A stretch of DNA of 64,000 nucleotides from assembly GCA_949357655.1 (NCBI GenBank), contig CASHTG010000012.1, positions 3,596,001-3,660,000 of the forward strand. Reading direction: 5' to 3'. Shown one piece after another: positions 34,409 through 49,200 of the stretch; positions within the stretch are counted from its first letter, which is position 1; each line of letters begins with the position of its first letter. Source of the DNA: Parascedosporium putredinis. Lineage: Eukaryota; Ascomycota; Sordariomycetes; Microascales; Microascaceae. The position numbers were made by a program, and so were the translations under genes. Below the pieces are notes generated by a model, which saw nothing but the letters and a program-made list of their open reading frames with translations, did no database searches and was not told the origin of the DNA.

Positions 34409-37400
34409 TGCGAACTCGGGGGACCACAGGCTCTATCTAGATTGGAGGCCCGTCTTACGCTTTCTGGTTGCCGGCCATGGTCACTCTGCCTGCGCCCGCC
34501 CGGGGAATCTTGTGTCAGCGCTTCGGCAACTTGATAGTGGTCCGCGGGTGGTGGGCTTTGCCTATCGATACCGTTGGGTAAGCGAGCACGCGGCAAGGAG
34601 ATGAGGAGAGAAACCTCCAGGCGCGACGCTGGTGTAAATTAAGATTGGTGTCTCGAGCCTAAAACACAAGACCTCTCGTTTTATTCTTCTTCCTTTCTTC
34701 CTTCTGTCGCTGACAATGGGTGCTGTCTAAGAATGGAATAAGAAGAATGGCGATAATCAGTCACTCTGCAAACTCGGGCATTGAATCCATTCTGACGTGA
34801 TCGGATCCCTCGTCAGTTGATCCACCCAAAGCCCCTCGGCACATGGCAAGGAATAATAGTGCATCACCCACTCAATTGGTGCAAGGCCAGCCTCTACCAG
34901 GAACAACCACCAAACATTGAAGCCTCATAATACGCTTCATTCAATTCGATCCATCGATGTTCTACACTAACACAGTGAACCGCACGTGCTACGCTAGCCA
35001 GGCCCGATCGATAGTATTAATACAACTCTTTTCTTTCATGATCAATTGTTCGTTGATCAATCACCTTGAGTGGTGGACGGTTCTAGCTTGGTGTTAATCA
35101 AAACATCTATGAATCTATGGATGGCTAGATCAATTAGATCCACTGGATCCATTGCTATGTACGGACTGCTCCCCGCCAATTTCCCACCTTCACACCAATC
35201 TCGCTCTCACCCGCCGGCTCCATGAGGGAGGGTTCTCCGGCCGCCCGCCGTGGAAGACCCGAGCCGGGATGTTCATATGAAGGCACAAGAATATTGGCAG
35301 ATCCATCTTATCCTTTGGAAATATCTATGTTTAGGTCAGCCCCTCACTTGGCCCCATGAGATCTTTCCCCCGCGAAATTGACGGGTGAATGGACCAGCAT
35401 CGTGTGGGTTACATCTCATGCCTACGGACATCTTCCATTGACAGGTCCAGGAAGGGCCGGGCCTGCCTCAACCTGGTCATAAGTCTAGACGAGATAGCTT
35501 TATGCTGGCCGTAACCCTGCATCCATGAGCCATCATCAAGCAGCAAGCACGAACGGCCAGCTTCGGCCCCAGACTCACCATACCCCACGGGTGGGAACAT
35601 GGGAGAAATGGGAGAGAGAACTCCCTCCAGCTGTCTCGGGGTGATTCGGGGTGATTTCCCGTCTCTCCGGCCAGGACTAGATGGCGGGCTAGGTCGAGGT
35701 CGATATCATCAGCCGACAGATATATCGCATGCGACTGACCTGTCAGCATTTTTCGACGGGAGCGGCCGGACCACCCTTGTGGCCTCCTCAATGCTACTCG
35801 GAAAATGACCTTTATCTGGTTTCTATGACACGACCTTATGTGAACCCCGCTGTGCTGAGCTGCTTCCGTGCCTCCATGTCTGCTGTGATGTGTTTTATGC
35901 CCTGTGCCGCCGCCGCCGCCGCCGCTGTGTGTTCTGCTGGCAGCCTGTCCGCGGGACAAGATCTGTGCGTGCGTGAGAACTACCTAGAGGAAAAATAATC
36001 CCCGAGCGCGGCTGATCCTTCTCCAATGGCAGCCATCATGTTGATATCCAGTCTCGACTATCCCATGTCCCATGTCCCGTTCGATTTTGTCAACCGCCTT
36101 TGATTGAGCACCTCATGAAGAAACCGTGAAACCCCGGAGTCCGACCTCGGCTAGAAGGAGGGAGGGGGGCTTGCCGGCCGTTCGCGATGAAGGCCATTCT
36201 AGGGAATGCTAGAGCTGTGCCGTGAAAAGCTTTGACAAAAACCCTACATGCACACACAAAAAAAAATCATACCCCACGTATCACACAATACGGCGGCTCA
36301 GTTGCTGGTGTCAGCCTCGGGGGTTGTCCCGCCATATTTCTTTCTCCAACTGCAGCCTTTTGGACATGTACCCTCAGTCGTGTCGGGAACGAGGACGATG
36401 GAGTCACTCCCCGTTCCGAAGGCGGCATGAACGGGAATTCGTGCCCGAGGGGTCTTCTCCGCTTTCTCATTGAGCGGATACAAAAAACGCTGGGTTGAAG
36501 AGAGGCGGAGGAGAAAGAAAAAAACGCCCCCTCCCGATTCGCACAACAGCACGCGCCGCAACCCGCGCTAACCTTCCCAAGCGCAAGGGAGATGAGGAGC
36601 TGCTCAGTGCACCCGCTGGCACCCGCTGTGCACGGAAAATACGGAAGATGGTGCCTCGTCGCCTCGTCGCATCTTTCGGCCATTTCTCCGTTGCTCGCTG
36701 GTCCCGGATACTTGTTGAATCTCCGCCTTTCCGCGCAATCTTGGCATCCGAGACTCTCCACTTGAACAATCGCACCCCCTCGGTATCCCTCTCGTCTGTC
36801 TTCCCTGCCCTCGTCTCTCGCGACGCCATCACGCCCGCGAACCTTCCAAATCTAAATCCTCATGCAACCTCATGGTGGGAATGAAGGAAGGGGGCAGAAT
36901 AAAAGAGAGAACTATAACCCCACGGAAAAACTTTTTCCCAATTCCATTATGTTGTGAATGAGACTCATCTTCCCTCGCCCTCTTTTGAAGTGTTAATCGC
37001 CAACTTACCGGTCCTTTCCTTGCCCTATCTCGCACCATACTCCGCCAGGCGGTCAAGTAATAAACCCTAGCCGCCTGGAGCGTGCACAAAGCCGAACAGA
37101 CCAGCGGAAGACGCACGGGTCTTCGCTCTAATCTAGTGTTGTATGGCCCACCATAGCTGGCCCACATCGCTCCCTAGCTATCATAGTCGCAGTCCTACCG
37201 CTAGGTATAATATCCAACACCCCTTTACCATAACCTCTCTACTTGAGGAACCACTTCCACCGAGGTGAGGGAAGGGAAGCCAATACGTGGTAGCAACTGT
37301 GAAGGTAAGAAGGGTGTGTTTGTTGATAGGCAAGGGAACGGTAGGCGTCGTTGTATCATCAGAGGCGAGTGAGATTGTGACGATGGATACCTCCCCTAAA

Positions 37401-40400
37401 ACAAACTGAGAGGAAGACACAGATCAGAGAAAAGGGAAAGGAGAAGTGTGAGCTGGAGAGAGAACCCTCGCCTCGACCAGGTCCACCAGCTCGCGTCAAT
37501 CCCAATCTCATGTCCAAGTCTCGTCCCATGCCAACTCTGATTTGGCACTGCCGAGCCTGATGGCCTTCAAATCATCATACACTCCATTCGGTCCACATGA
37601 CAGGGTTATATTCCCTGGCGGATCGTGGATGTCGTGAGAACATATCCGGTACCGTCGGCTTGACCATCGATACATCTAACAACTCGTCGGACGGAAATGT
37701 TTAAATGTGAGAGGTAAGAGGAGGGGAGGATGAAGAGGAAAAGGAGCTATCAGAGGGGGAAACTTGTCCTTGGTCAGTTGATGCTTATGATTCTCAAAAA
37801 CCCTCCGTCCCCCACCCGCGGCGATTAGGTCCTTCTTCTCTGCAAAGAAAATACTTGGATTTTCCTTGTCATTGATGGGTTCCAGGCGGTCAGGGTTAAG
37901 TCAAGGATGCCTTGCCCTCATGGTGGTCGAAAAACGTAGTGTGCTTCATACAGATTTTCACGCCCTTCACATTCACCAACGAGGGGATGCCGGTGTAAAT
38001 TATGGCCAGGCATGACATGTATGCGGATTAACGTGCGAAAACGACGGACAGTCCTGCGGCTGCCGTCCCAGGTCGCGGCTGGTGCGTTTCTTGTTGTTTT
38101 TTTCCGCCCCCTGGGTCAATATATGAACGTCATCCCACGCTCTCGACGCTGCCAAAATTGTTGACCGAGTCCGCAGGGCGTCGGTGAAGGAATGGCGAGG
38201 GAGGCATAGGCTGGCCGGATGGCGCCAGACCATTGAACAATGGTTTTATCCTTGCCCCCAAGGAAGGCATTGCCCATCAGCCATTAGAATGGCCAATGTC
38301 AGGAGGGACCAAACCTAGCAACTCTTAGCAATATTAACTATTAGTCTCCCGAGTCAGTGTATGCACTGATGCAAGCGTCGTGGTGCACGCCACCCTCTAC
38401 CGCGGACGGTTTTCACGCCAGTTACCAGCTACCAGATATTTCTCCAAGGCACCATGCCTCGGAAACGATCAATGAGCTCACTTGGGTTAAGTAGTGCTGG
38501 GCTGGTCAAGACTAGCGGGCCAAGAAAGGAAGAGACAGGGGTGGGCCACAAGAGAAAACGGCTGTCGGCGACTCGTTCACAACACCTAGAACAATCAAGT
38601 GGGTGCCCCCGATCAGCGATGATAATGAGTCTCGGCGAATGAAGCTGGCGGGGGTTATTAGGCCCAAGGCTCGCCGAATTCAACCTCGAAAAGGTAACAG
38701 CCACTCCACCATTTCGAGCATAGCAACTCCGTCCACGAAAACCAGGGAGTCGGTCGAGACCCGCTGGGAGGGGTAGCTGGCTCTTCGGGAGACAAACGAT
38801 AGCTTGAAGCTGATCAGTCTAGCCATGGACCCCAGCTCAAGGGGTCATCGGTATGGCTGGCCCCCAAGGCACTTCTCTTATCTTCTTCAGCCTCCGTTTC
38901 GGAATCCCCACCTCTCTCTCCTCTCCTCGCCTCTCTTCCCAGATTCTTCCCAGATGGCAAAGTGGAACAGAAGGGTTGGTAGATGCATGGCTGAACATCC
39001 ATGTTTCGAGTCCGTAGCACTAGAGGATGCACACACGAATATACCCTAATAGTAACGCTGTCAATTTAACTGAGAACTTGATTGTGAGAAGAGGAGGTGA
39101 AATACGACTGGACTGGATGGTGGTCGAGAGACCACCCCTTGATATTTGAAATGGGCCAACTCATACCCAAGGAAACCTGTCAAGATCAACTCAACCCATT
39201 TCATTCCTCTCCATCCCAATTCCTAGCTCAGGCATATGGCACCGACCGTGATGCTGGGATGGCAACAAGAAATCGTCTTGAGATCTCGTTCTCGGAGAGA
39301 GGAAGGACACCCTCTTACATAAGAGTAATGCGCCCTCACATTTATACCCTCACGAGGCATCGATGGCTTGGATGATGCCATCTCCAACCAGAGCCTTCTA
39401 TTCGTGGGCCTGCGTTTCTTTGCTGGAGAGACGGACTACTTCGTAAAATGGGGGTGGGGGCACTGCATGCCACTTTCGTAAGTCGGTCGTCGAAAAGGGA
39501 ACGGGCAGATGGGTCCAGGGCCAAGCAGGCCAACATGCCAGTAAGTCCGTGTACGGAGCCCTGGGAAGCGCAAGGATTCGGGCGACTACAAGGGATAGAA
39601 GCTTGAGGAGATTGCAGGTGGCATTTTAGGGTGTGCTGGAGGACGAGTGGAAATGTGATAAGTAATTTCATTCGACCTCACGGTCTGCTCCCCCATCTCC
39701 CCACCCTTCATGCCAGTCCGGCTACCGACGCGCACTTGGCTTGGGGGCATCGAATGACTGAAGGAGCATGGCCGCCGAACGGGGAAGAAGCTGAAGAGGA
39801 AGGAGAAAGAAAAAAAAAAGGCAAAAGAAAAGGCCAAAAAAGAAGAAAAAGAACTCCCACTTAGAGGAAGGCACGGTCTTCGTCCACCATCTACTCTACT
39901 TGGTATGGATAGTTCCTCCCCACACTCGACAGCTTGGTGGACGAGCGAGAAAGAGGAGGCCCGCGAACATCAACCCGAGTACGGACTTTTGTCCCCGATC
40001 AGGCAGATAACTCGCAATCGTTTAATGCTCCTAGGTCATCCGGACGGAGATGATGGCTTCTTTATTTGCAAGGCCATCCATCCCCTCTCCTCCAACACGC
40101 TGTTGGTGTCCGTCTTGTAATCAAACCGGCCATCTGCCGTACCCCCTCAATTCCTCTCCCCCAACAAGCCCCTCCTTCGGACACCCAAAATGAACCAAGA
40201 ACACGCTATACTTCTTGGCTTTGCTTAACCACCAGTGACGCCATCCATGTTCGTGCAAAACCCGGGTCTCCCCACACTGCATCCTGTCCCTCCCGAACAA
40301 CTCATGCCGTCCAAAGGCGTTGAGGGCCGACCTGGCCAGAAATTTTAGCTTATGGCCACGCCCCCTCCTCTCGTTTTTGGTCCCCTGCCCCCCTCCCTCC

Positions 40401-43400
40401 TCGCTGTCGGTATGGCACCCACCAACCTACTGGAAAAAGGCGGACGAACGGCTCTGGGTGTCTGGGTGAGAGAGGGATGGATAGAAGGAGACAAATCTAT
40501 TGGTAGTGCGGAATCGATCGATTTGAAAAAGCGTCTCGGTGCATCTCGCCACCCGGTTTACCCTTCCTCGTGTCTTTGTATTCCTCTTCCTCTGACCGAA
40601 CCCGCAAGGATGAGTGGAAATTGTAGGGCTCTTGACAAGCTGGTTTGGACCCCTGAAAAGGAGAGGAAGCGATCCATGGATGTAATGGCCGCGGCAATAT
40701 CAAATCTATCGAGCGGATTCAATAATATCTACTGTTGACCGAGCCTACCTGTTGCAGTTCAGCTTCTGTCACATTTTTAGTTATTCTTTGGCCTTGGCCC
40801 GGCTCCCCAACTACATGTGTATTCCAGTCTATACGTACGCGGAGTTTACACACTCCTCCTCTCCTGTTTCCCACGCCATCCCACGCCGTTCTCGCCCATT
40901 GTTTATTCATCTTTTCCCACTTCAGCCCCGCCCCCAGAGGACCTGGATGTCTGCTATTCAACCGGCCTCGACTAGGATCATTGCACTCTTCTCCTCCTTT
41001 CCTTGCTCCCTGTTTCACCTCCTTCTGTTCAGTGCCTTCGTCCCGCTGCTCCTCACATGAACAATTCTACCTGCCCACGCCACAGATCTCCGACCCCAGA
41101 TCTTTCATTGGCTCCTGTATCTTGCTATTTCTACACTGGGCTGAGGCTTTCCGGGTGCAAAATAGAATCTTATTTTATTTCTATTCTTTTTCAATCCTTT
41201 TCAGCTCCACCGACAAGGCTTTCGCGGCGGTGGTGGGCAGACCCCGCTGCCGGACTTGCTTGGTTGGTAGCTCCTTTGCGCAATCCAATTTTGGAGCCAA
41301 CTGATCGGAGTAATGTGCGGAAGGCCGATCATGGCTTGCCATCCCACTGGAATTGCCCGGCCATCAAAGACCGATTTCTGGCCCGCAGGCTAGCAGGGGA
41401 GTACCGCCAGCCAGGGGACGAAAATCAAGGCTTGCTCAACTGTTGCCTTGGGTGGAGGGAGGGTCGCGTAACAGTCAAATTCCATCTATGACATGGATGT
41501 AGGGATAGATCAAATTTGGTAGCCAACCACCCATAGATAGATCCATGGATATGTACAGGTACCGAGGTATGCTGGGCAGAGACGCTACATGTAGGGTCCT
41601 CAAGGACTCCCCTCTTACCCCGGGCACAAGGAGATGCAAGGCCAAAACGGAAATCAAGATCCTATTTAGCTGGAATGGCCAACATAGGCTAAATGAATGA
41701 AATGCATTTGACGTCTTTGATATAACTATTATTTCAAGATTACTCCTCAAGTATGTATGTGGGAGCGGGAAACGCGTGAATGTAGCATCACGGTTATGAT
41801 TGCACAACTCCGTCAATGACTACATGTATAACCAACCAATGCGCCTCCTGATACTTGTCATCGGTTTCGTTTCCTACCCACCACACAAAGGCGCACGTGT
41901 TCACTATGTAACCACAGCTGATTCCCGGCCTGTCGTGGAGCTACAGAACGAGCTCTCTAGGCCGGGTGCCCAGCAACGGGTCAAGATTTAAGTATTGCTC
42001 TATGCCAGAAGCGAAAACGTTCGCGCCCATGGTAAAACGACAGCGAACGCCGATACTACGTCCGAAAACGTAGATGCTGGCAAAAAAAAAAAAAAGAAAA
42101 AAATTAAGACATGAAGGAATAAAAGGATATAGGATCACGGCCGCCTTGGGCGCGGACATAACGGCGGGTTTCCGTTGTCTTCCCTTCCCCTAGGCCTTCT
42201 CGAAAGACCAAGAGTCAACTGTCAGCCTTCACCGGGCACCTGCCGGATCTGTTGCCACAGTGCAGCGACCTTAAGGTAGATGGGGTACCGGCATGAGACG
42301 TATCCTGCATGAAACCCGGGTAGGTAAATGAGGATGGCCTAGCCGGGGGCGCCGATGGAAGGGTCCCTCGCCGCCGCATCACCAGTGCAGACAAACGTGG
42401 GGAAACGTGGGACAAATTTCCCGTTCGGCGTTTTCGCGATGGCAAGGTTGGGCAACTCCTCGTCGGGGTAGCCGTTCTCACCTTCGTGCATCAGCAAGCT
42501 TGCTGAAAAGAGGGGGTGCATCGTTTTGGCCACCTCAAAAGGCAACCGGCCACGCCCGACACTCCAAGTAAAGCAAAGCAAAGCAAAATACCATGTAGCT
42601 ATTACCACTTGGCTGGGGAGAACCAAGAGGGGCTGGCCAATGTGTCGACTTGGAGGTAGACAAAGCCTCATCTCTTTGGGGGACGACAAAGATATGATAC
42701 CAAACGCTATCAGCCTAGGGGGTCGAGTAGACGCCATCGGGGTTGAAGCACCAAGACGACAGGTTTTTTTCCCCGAGCACCCAAATAGTGAGAAACCCGA
42801 GCAGATTTGGACCTGTGATTGTCAAGAAAACAAGAGGCATGTGCCTGGTCCTTGGGCACCCTATTGATCTGTTCCCAGGGAGGGGGTAAATAATGCGGCT
42901 GTACCTGGCTTCTTGATGCTGGGCTGGGAACCAGGAAACCCACACGTGGGGTGGAAGCAACCCCGTGCTTGTTCGAAAACAGCCATCACCGCAGATAGGT
43001 CAGCTCGATGAGTTCAGCAAGATGAGGAGCGTGGGGGCCCAAGGCCTATCACGGGTAGCGCCACCTTCGCAGGGATGAAAGATTTTAACGTGATTGTGAC
43101 GGAGATAGGGAAGCAGGTATCAGCTGCGAGAGGCTCAGAAGGAGGGGGAGGTCGGGAAAGAACGATAGTCCACTCGCCATCGGTGACGAAAGGTGTGGGA
43201 ACTGAACCCTTGGTATTCGCCTCAAGTTGGTCTCAAGGACAACACAAGACCGCCACCATTGTCCCGTATAACGGGGAGGCGGCGATATGAGAGCTCGGGA
43301 TGCCCATGTGTCTAGGATTTGTTGTGATTCGTGGCCTGGGTGGTTAAGAAAGTGAAGGGCTATCATGGTGTGGAGTGCAAGAGGGTGCTGAGCAGGAAAA

Positions 43401-44172
43401 GAGGCTACGCCCATGGGGTTGTTGTGAAGCAGGAAGGGGGAAAGAAAGAAAGGAAGAAAGCAAAGCTGTCCTGAGACGCAACGAATGATTTTCCCATCCA
43501 CGAGAAGCAGATAGGGAGATCGACCGTAGGAGGCGAAGCTAATGACAGCTTGGCCAGTGATGATGCTTCGTGTACCACGAAAAGGAAGCACACGAGATTC
43601 AAAGAATTTGCAAATGGCCGGTGAAAGTCCTTGCAGCTCTCAGAAGCGATAGATCGCAGTCATATAGCATATATGGGTTTGGAAGAGAAAAAAGAGCCTG
43701 ATTCAAGGGGGTAAGGTGAGGCGGAGATGAAGGCTGGGGATGATTGAGGAAAATTTTCTTGCCCTGTGGAAGCTCAGTCATAGGTCAATGACCAGACGAT
43801 AAGAGGTACCCACACCACAGGTTGAAAATTCAACACAAGCTGCTTACCTCAGCAGATTACACGTCCACGTCCTAATCTTGCTGTATGACTTGTGCTCGTT
43901 GACGAGGCTTCCACGCTTGTTCTAGAAATGTTCGTTGAACGTGGGTATTTCTCCCACACACCCCATCCCGTTAACTCATGTGGGATGCGCGGTGCAATTC
44001 TCTTTCATTTTCAGGGGATCCTCAAACACAAATACGGATGGAATGGCGCGCCGAGCCTATGTCCCTACAGTTCATGAGTTCATCGCAAGCCCTGTATCTC
44101 TAACTTTTCCTAATCTCCCGTTAACCGAGAAGCCATCCCGCTCCCCGCAATCCGCGCTGAAGTTGATGATAT

Positions 44173-44196
44173 AAAAAAAAAAAAAAAAAAAAAAAG
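44173..44196. repeat. A24 mononucleotide tract
   Basis: Twenty-four consecutive A. I see no target-site duplication or retroelement sequence next to it, so a retroposon tail is not supported. Confidence 0.9.
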
Positions 44197-46271
44197 GACG
44201 ATTACGATCTACGTCTGGAGGTTTGACGCTGCAGATTCTTAGCTTGTCAAATTGCCAAGAAGAGGGTTAGTGGGACATCTGAGGAAGGAGGGGGTGGGCA
44301 TGCACTCTGGCTTTTTTCTTTTTTTCTTTTTCTGGCCTTATGCTCCCCTCTCTCTCTCTCTTTTTTTTTTTCTTTTTCTTCTTCAATACCTACCTGCCTT
44401 GGTCTCACTGAGGCCAGAGGAACATACGTAGAACAGTGACTTGGCTGATCTCTCGGTACTCGGGCCACACGTCCGTTGTACCGGGAGACAGGCAGCATTT
44501 CGGATTCTCAGCGCAATCAATCAGTCAATCACCCTCGTGGACCGGCTTCCAAAGTGAGATATTGGGGATATTGTATAAGCCAGCTTGAGAAGGGATGGAT
44601 AATCATCCTGCCCCAGATTTTGTTACAAATGACGGCGACTTGAACACCTCATCAGTAAAGGGCCGGTATCACTTCAGCCGCCGATTACTTCGTATTGAAG
44701 AGATTACCTCGGATATGGTGTCTTGGAAGCTGGGCGACTCTCCCGACTTGCTGGTCCCTTTTAGGATGGCTGATCCCTGAAGCTAGCATCGGGGATGGAG
44801 CAGGTTACGGGTGATTACGGGCCCTCAACCTTGGGCTTGCCCCAGCAGAGTCTGGCGTGGGCACTACGCAGTTCCTGGTGTGACCCATCCATCCATTGCA
44901 GCACATCATCCCTTTTTCGTCGGTGCTGGAGCTGGCTCGCTCTGCGACAACACCCTGCCGGGTAGATGGTACCTCAGGGATGAAGAAACAGCCGTTCTGG
45001 CCGCCCAGCCCCCTTCCCTCCCCGCTCTTCCGGCCCTGTAACCCCTCCTGAAGCTCCGCCTAGTAATTTTCGAGGCAAGACGGGCTCTTGGCGCGAAAAC
45101 GTGTTCCATCTGCTTCAGGCGACGGCCCGATCACAAAAGAAAAAGAAAAAAAGAAAAGAAAAAAACCGAACCGGGCAAATTAGCCGCCTCGCCTTTGACG
45201 CATCTGTGTGGAATATGGAACCTCAAACGGACGGGGAAAATAAAGACGAACAGGAAGACGGGAAGAGAGCCAGGCGCCTAAGCAAAGGGGAGAAAGGGGC
45301 CGAAAGACCTTTCAAAGCAACAAAGTCGGGCATTTGACGGGTTCGAGTCTCCGTGGGAATATTACCGGGCTGCCGATGGAGTACCTCGTCCAAGTAGAAG
45401 CCGGCTTTTCTAGAAGAACCCTCCGGTCAGCGAAATGAGGGGAGAGTTGGGACTGAGAGCTTCTATCCCACTACTTCCTCAGGAAGAATATTAGCCCCAA
45501 AGAAAATGTTGAAGAGAACATGAAGGGAAAGACTGAAGGGAAAAGAGGGGCCAGGCCAAACGCAGCCTTCAAGAACGAGGGGTTGCAAAAGAGAGGAAGA
45601 CCAAACCCCCCTCCCCTCCCCACAAACCACTATGGACAAAAACGCCGGGAACTCGCCTCCAGGTGACACTGGAGGGGAGAACATAGGATCGGGAGTGGAA
45701 CAGTTCGGTGCTTTGAGGGGCTAACTTCGGTGAAGGAACCATCTTGGCCGAACATCAAATGGTTGAGGGGATCGGCTTCCTCCAAAGAAGTCACAGCTCT
45801 GTCCATCTGTCAAAGTCCTTAGCCTAGCCGCACCTGAGGCGAGAATGGCGCCAGCGCCTTGGTAAATATCCACCCTTTTGGGTATCTCATTTTGGCAGTT
45901 GATTCTCAATCAGGCAAGTCACACACTACCTCGTGGGAAGATACAAGTAGACAGCAAAACGTGAGGCCTTTGGAGTGGCCGCGACGCCAGTGGGGGTGGG
46001 GAATAGCATTCATTCTCCTTCGCGGAGCAGGTGCGAAGAACAACATGCCCGCGGGACCTGATCGTTACCGACCTGCTCCCCCAGTCGCGGTCATCTTCTC
46101 TAATCACATATCCGAGGACCTTGGTTGGCATAGTCGGCCGATCTAATAATACATCAATGTAAGCACTGAAGCGCCCCGGATGATGGTGATGGCGTAAGAT
46201 GTTTGATACCTGTGGGTAAGGCCATCGGGTAACATTCGTGGGTTTAATTGTGCGTGGAAAGAAGGAGAACG

Positions 46272-46290
46272 AAAAAAAAAAAAAAAAAAA
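46272..46290. repeat. A19 mononucleotide tract
   Basis: Nineteen consecutive A followed directly by TTTG. Stands alone in the gene-free interval. Confidence 0.9.
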
Positions 46291-49200
46291 TTTGTTGTTC
46301 AAGTGACTTTGCTCTGCTAATTTTCTTGTTTCCATTCATCTACGTAATGAGCTCTCTGATAACCTCCTCCGATCTTGGATCCGGGCGATAGCCTAGTCAA
46401 TGAATCCTCAAATCAGAGGGAAAGGGTGGCCCGTTATCTCCACTGTCGGCGAGGATCCACGGGGTCCCTTTCCCCTTGTTAGTAGCCTACCACTAACAAC
46501 CAACTACGTAGCTGCCAAATCCGCCTCATCCCCCGGGGAGATTTCCCTCTTTCGATCCCGAGACCTGGTCTCGCCTTCCCGTAAGCGTCCATGAAAAATG
46601 TGAGGAGGGGAAAACCCTCGGATGACACTTGCATCACACACTTCAATCGCTAGGCTTGCGCAAATGCCTTCTGCCGAATCTCATTTTAGACATTGCTGTC
46701 TCACAGCCCGACTAGCAATGGCCTAGACCTAATCAGCCTTTGTATGTGCTGAGAGTATACTAGTCTCCCAACCAGGGTGTACAAAGATAAACTCATCATG
46801 ATGCACTCCAAGGTGAATGCGACGGACGAGATCCTCCAACTGCCTCTCCAGGGACCAACCCCCGAGAATTCATCCCCTCCAATCGCCAAGCGACTAGCAT
46901 AACAACACTAGATTGTGTATACGGTCCCGAGGGCGATGGAAAAGGTAAGGAAAACTCTTCGCCAAGCGAGAACAGAAGATGGATATGGGGAAAGCGGAAA
47001 AAGGGGAGGGCTGGCTCTCTGAAACGGAGCTGTACAGGCGGAAGAACTAACATAAGTCGAGGGATAACCTCCCGAGGAGTTCTGGGCATTAGCACAAAGA
47101 TCCAAATGGATCCATAGATCTATTTCATTCACAATCATTGAAGTTTCCTGGGGTCACTGGTACCGGGTGAAGCTTCAGCCAACACCAACGTTGGTTGTAT
47201 GCAGTACTGTTTTGTGATGGACCCTCATGGTCCGCACCCCGATACCACCCTCGGAAATCAACCATGATCTATTAAATGTTCCCTCCCAAGAGCACCATCA
47301 CTCCGACGGATGTTCCAAGGGACCCCTTCTTTCTTGTTTTGCGTTTTACCATTAATCGAAAGAAAGAGACTGAAGAGGATCTCTGAATAAAAACTTGGCC
47401 CATGGTGCAGAGAGTCTGGCCTCGGCCTTATTGAGACTGGCGAGATGATCATGATGGGGGTCAACTGCGCAGTTGGCCCGCCATGCCTCCGTCCCTCCGG
47501 AGTCGGCCGGCGTCGGAACAAAGCTCGAACATGTCCATTCGATTCGAAGGCGCCTAGCCCGCCGTGTGCATCCGCCCTCTGATCGCGAACGAGCAAGTTG
47601 GAAAAAAAAATAAACGAAGGGAGACAGACGTGGACGGGGCAGGGGTGTCCATGGGGGAGGGGAGTGTGCACCACCCTCCATATCAACGGCACCGAGTCCT
47701 TCCTTGGTGCAGACACAATGCATTTGGCGCGGGGAGGAAGGGGGAGCAGGAGGATTGAGGGTTCTGGGTGGGTAGAGTGGAGGAGAAGTTGAGAGGGGGC
47801 GCAGAGCCTGGAGTGGGTGGTGGTGCCCTTCTCAGCCATCGATAGCTCCATCTCGCAGGCGGGGTGGATGCAGCAGCGGCGGATCGTCGCGAAAATCACA
47901 GGTTGGCTTGGCTTCGTGTCTCTTCCGCGTTCCTCACGTTGTTGTGTCATGAGCGGCGCTTGGGGGTGGGATGGGATAGGCTTTTGGGGAGCAGGTTAAC
48001 ATGGGGGAATCCAACCCCGTCAAGATATCCCACTTGATCTAGTTAACCCGACGTAGGTCACCCAGTTTGTCCATCCATCTCCCTTGACCGTTTTCTTCTT
48101 CTTCTTTCTGTCCTTTGACTCTTTTTATTATTTTTCTTCTTCTTCTTTTTCTTTCCTTCGGAGGAAAAATAGAGGTACGGGTAGAAATGGGGAATAGAGG
48201 GAAAGATAATTGCGTGCTGGACTCCACATCTGAAGTGCAGGCCTAAATGTCAATATGATGCGAGATCTATATCTATTGGATCCATCCATCCATGGATATA
48301 TCAGCTTGCCGTGGCTAGCAAAATAGCTTTGTCGTCCCCTTCAGGTTCCTAGAACAAGGTATCCGGAATGGCGCGCCCCGTCACTTGAAGTTGCCCAGAG
48401 CAAGACTGGCCTAGTCTTGCCAGTGGCTATGGCTACGTTGCTTCTGTCGATCGGCGGGTGAATTTCGATGAACCCAGAGGGCCGGACGGAAATGGGACGA
48501 ATGCTCGGTAATTCAACGACGGGCCTAGTTCCTGAATGACGCACAAGGCAAATCCACCAGTACTTTGTTGTGTCTTCCCACTAGTACCTGAATGTAATCT
48601 TGCTTCATTCACCCAGGCGGGTGAAGCGAGTATTTATCCCTAAATTCGGCTTAAATCACTGAAGCGACCCTCTTCTGTATTCCGGGGGTGGGAGTCGCGG
48701 GCAGAGGCCAACCGTGTTCTGCCCTGCGGGCTCGGGTTCGCAGGACGAAGGGGAGGGTCCCGTCAAGTATTATGTATTGGCTGTTTAGAGTGTGGAGTTC
48801 GAGGCTCGGTTGAAGATGGGCAAGCGCCGAGAGAAACCCATCGGTCATCCGAGGTCGAGAAGCGCCTCTCAAGTCGAGTCCAGCACAACCCACACCTTTT
48901 CCCAATCAACACCAACACCCAAGTATACATGTAGGAAGAGCAAGGAAGCAAAGCAACCAGCATTCCGGATCGTGAAACGGAGCCTCGAATAGGATCAATT
49001 GCACAGGGACCGAAGACCCTCGACGCTGGGCTGCCCTGACAATATTTGAAACTTGGGCCGTATCTCCGACCTTGTTAGTAATCCCATATCCGAGCAATGC
49101 AGACCTCACTTAATAAGCCACCTCAACTGCCAACCCACAAATGGAAGACTGTAGGGGTACAGTGCCGTTATTCGACAATCGTGCTCTCCGTTTGGCGGTG

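Noticed and set aside
45330..45365. GGGTTCGAGTCTCCG as a tRNA T-arm
   Set aside because: No matching acceptor stem, D-arm or anticodon loop within 80 bp.
47258..47950. 230-codon ORF on -
   Set aside because: No domain, no codon bias or intron signals, and composition like the surrounding non-coding DNA.
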